From the NCBI RefSeq assembly GCF_013155265.1, contig NZ_JABJXU010000012.1, positions 1-64,000 of the forward strand: 64,000 nucleotides of DNA, read 5' to 3'. The translations under genes and the position numbers were made by a program. A model generated the notes under the pieces. That model was not told where the DNA came from, ran no database searches, and saw only the letters and a list, made by a program, of their open reading frames with translations. Shown here in pieces: positions 62,872 through 64,000 of this stretch. The stretch's first letter is position 1; every line of letters begins with the position of its first letter. This DNA comes from Enterococcus sp. MMGLQ5-1. GTDB lineage: Bacteria > Bacillota > Bacilli > Lactobacillales > Streptococcaceae.

Positions 62872-64000
62872 ATGAAATTCTTAATTCAAAAGATTAAGGA
62901 ACAATTCAAATTAATTAAGGGATTATTCTTTGTCACCGTCGTCGCAGTTGTCATTTATGAATCACTAGCCATTATTAAAACAATTCAACCCGATAAATTG
63001 AGGCATGCTTTCAATCAGATTACACCACTAGAAGTAATTGCGCTGATTTTACTCGGAGCACTAGCTGTTCTCCCCATGATTTATTATGATTTTATTTTTA
63101 ATAAAGAATTACAAACAAACTTCTCAAAAAAATATATTGCTGAAAGCAGTTTATTAATTAATACCTTAAATAATCTAGTTGGCTTTGGAGGGCTAATTGG
63201 CACCAGCTTGAGAGCACACTTTTATGGTAAGGAAAAGACACCCAAAGATGTCCTTAAAGCACTCGGCAAGCTATTAATATTTGAAATTAGTGGTTTATCC
63301 ATTTTAAGCGCTATTGCCCTCATACTTGCCTTCACACCTTGGACAAACAATTATTTCTATCAATATTGGCCATGGCTACTTGGTGGTACCTTATATTTTC
63401 CAGTTATTTTAATTGTCAGCTTTTTGGCAAAAGACAAGGCTTTATTGAGTATCCCTCGTCGCTTAAAATATGAGTTAACCTTGACCTCAATTTTAGAATG
63501 GTTAGCAGTAAGCTGCTTTTTCATTTTTGTGGGGCTCACAATTGGTGAAAATTTTGCCATTAGTAATCTATTCGTACTCTATATTGCTGCAACAATCATT
63601 GGCTTTGTTTCGCTAATTCCGGGTGGTCTCGGCTCATTTGATATTATGATGATTCTAGGGTTGCAAAACATCGGTATCTCAACTGAGCAAGCGGCAGTTT
63701 GGCTACTGATTTATCGAATTGGCTATTATTTAATTCCAGTTATCATCGCCGTCATTTTATTTCTCAAAACAAGCTTTAATGAGATTAATCAGCACTACGA
63801 TGGACTACCTAAAATACTTATCTCTGATTTTGCACACCACGCCTCAGTATTTTTACTCTATACGCTGGGCATTTTAATGGTATTATCGGCCGCAATTCCG
63901 GTCGCATTTGAAAAGAATCATTTCTTACATCAATTTTCACCCTGGGGTGCTCAAACCATTCTAACAGTGCCAAAATTAACAGTGGGCTTTTTACTCTTAA
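62872..64000 (+). CDS. mprF: Lysylphosphatidylglycerol synthase/flippase MprF, 5' part
   Basis: The open frame runs from the ATG at 62872 (RBS AAAGGAG) off the window edge, 376 residues visible of about 850 expected. The visible part is the membrane flippase domain, with NLVGFGGLIGTSLRAHFYGK (near 98-117) and SLIPGGLGSFD (near 244) as landmarks. MprF adds lysine to phosphatidylglycerol and flips it, lowering binding of cationic peptides. The synthase domain would lie beyond 64000. Confidence 0.92.
   Translation, partial: MKFLIQKIKEQFKLIKGLFFVTVVAVVIYESLAIIKTIQPDKLRHAFNQITPLEVIALILLGALAVLPMIYYDFIFNKELQTNFSKKYIAESSLLINTLNNLVGFGGLIGTSLRAHFYGKEKTPKDVLKALGKLLIFEISGLSILSAIALILAFTPWTNNYFYQYWPWLLGGTLYFPVILIVSFLAKDKALLSIPRRLKYELTLTSILEWLAVSCFFIFVGLTIGENFAISNLFVLYIAATIIGFVSLIPGGLGSFDIMMILGLQNIGISTEQAAVWLLIYRIGYYLIPVIIAVILFLKTSFNEINQHYDGLPKILISDFAHHASVFLLYTLGILMVLSAAIPVAFEKNHFLHQFSPWGAQTILTVPKLTVGFLLL

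Overview
The window is AT-rich chromosomal DNA of a low-GC Gram-positive coccus, most likely Streptococcaceae or a close Lactobacillales relative. I infer this from GapN, EzrA, separate coaB/coaC genes next to a pantothenate-type ECF component and pgm, an MprF-type lysyl-phosphatidylglycerol synthase, a leucine leader peptide with tandem Leu codons, perfect CodY boxes and a NagR/DasR-type operator. This is inference from family content; no rRNA or tRNA gene is visible. No phage, insertion sequence or CRISPR array was seen.

Layout. 1-560: a (CGTGT)21 tract, then a 61-bp tandem array and a terminator. 562-7233: gapN and the leuABCD operon, both on the minus strand and each with a perfect 15-bp CodY box; the leu operon also has a leucine leader peptide and a multi-segment attenuator. 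7338-7934: two small genes of unknown function. 8105-12399: pgm, an AlkD-like glycosylase and the CoA cluster (ECF S component, coaC, coaB). 12646-18358: oppABCDF with an OsmC-like gene at the end. 18813-23149: HAD phosphatase, nagA, an MFS transporter and a membrane-linked XRE regulator. 23684-27702: a MacB-type ABC exporter and a GntR(YtrA)-ABC operon. 27943-31157: pepO and an M20 amidohydrolase.

31471-39189 is an eight-gene cluster: GNAT, amino-acid ABC permease and ATPase, an iron-ADH-like enzyme, a HisC-like aminotransferase, the binding protein, a fumarase/aspartase-superfamily lyase and an MmgE/PrpD protein. With the divergent M20 amidohydrolase it closely resembles the Bacillus subtilis yxe operon for S-(2-succino)cysteine disposal, but a lyase stands where the yxe monooxygenase would be and two enzymes are added.

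39408-41921: leuS. 42068-47266 is a six-gene envelope cluster (VTC-domain polymerase, DUF4956 membrane protein, carbohydrate-binding lipoprotein, GT2-GtrA glycosyltransferase, NAGPA-type phosphodiester glycosidase, membrane protein) with a possible 19-residue membrane peptide; its function is unknown. A VanRS-like two-component system sits just upstream. 49585-51851: a zinc/cadmium-type P1B ATPase and its ArsR repressor under a palindromic operator. Then queH, a PAP2 phosphatase, a TIGR01212 radical SAM protein and a YtqB-like methyltransferase, an Lsa-like ABC-F protein with a possible leader ORF, ezrA, rmlACB, an alpha/beta hydrolase and the start of mprF.

A family of modular intergenic repeats (at least four copies: 19456-19870, 23122-23676, 39206-39376, 52828-53354) runs through the window, mostly between convergent genes. 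The copies share terminal inverted repeats of the type GGGACAAAAG and mosaic interiors, and one carries a 125-bp tandem duplication.
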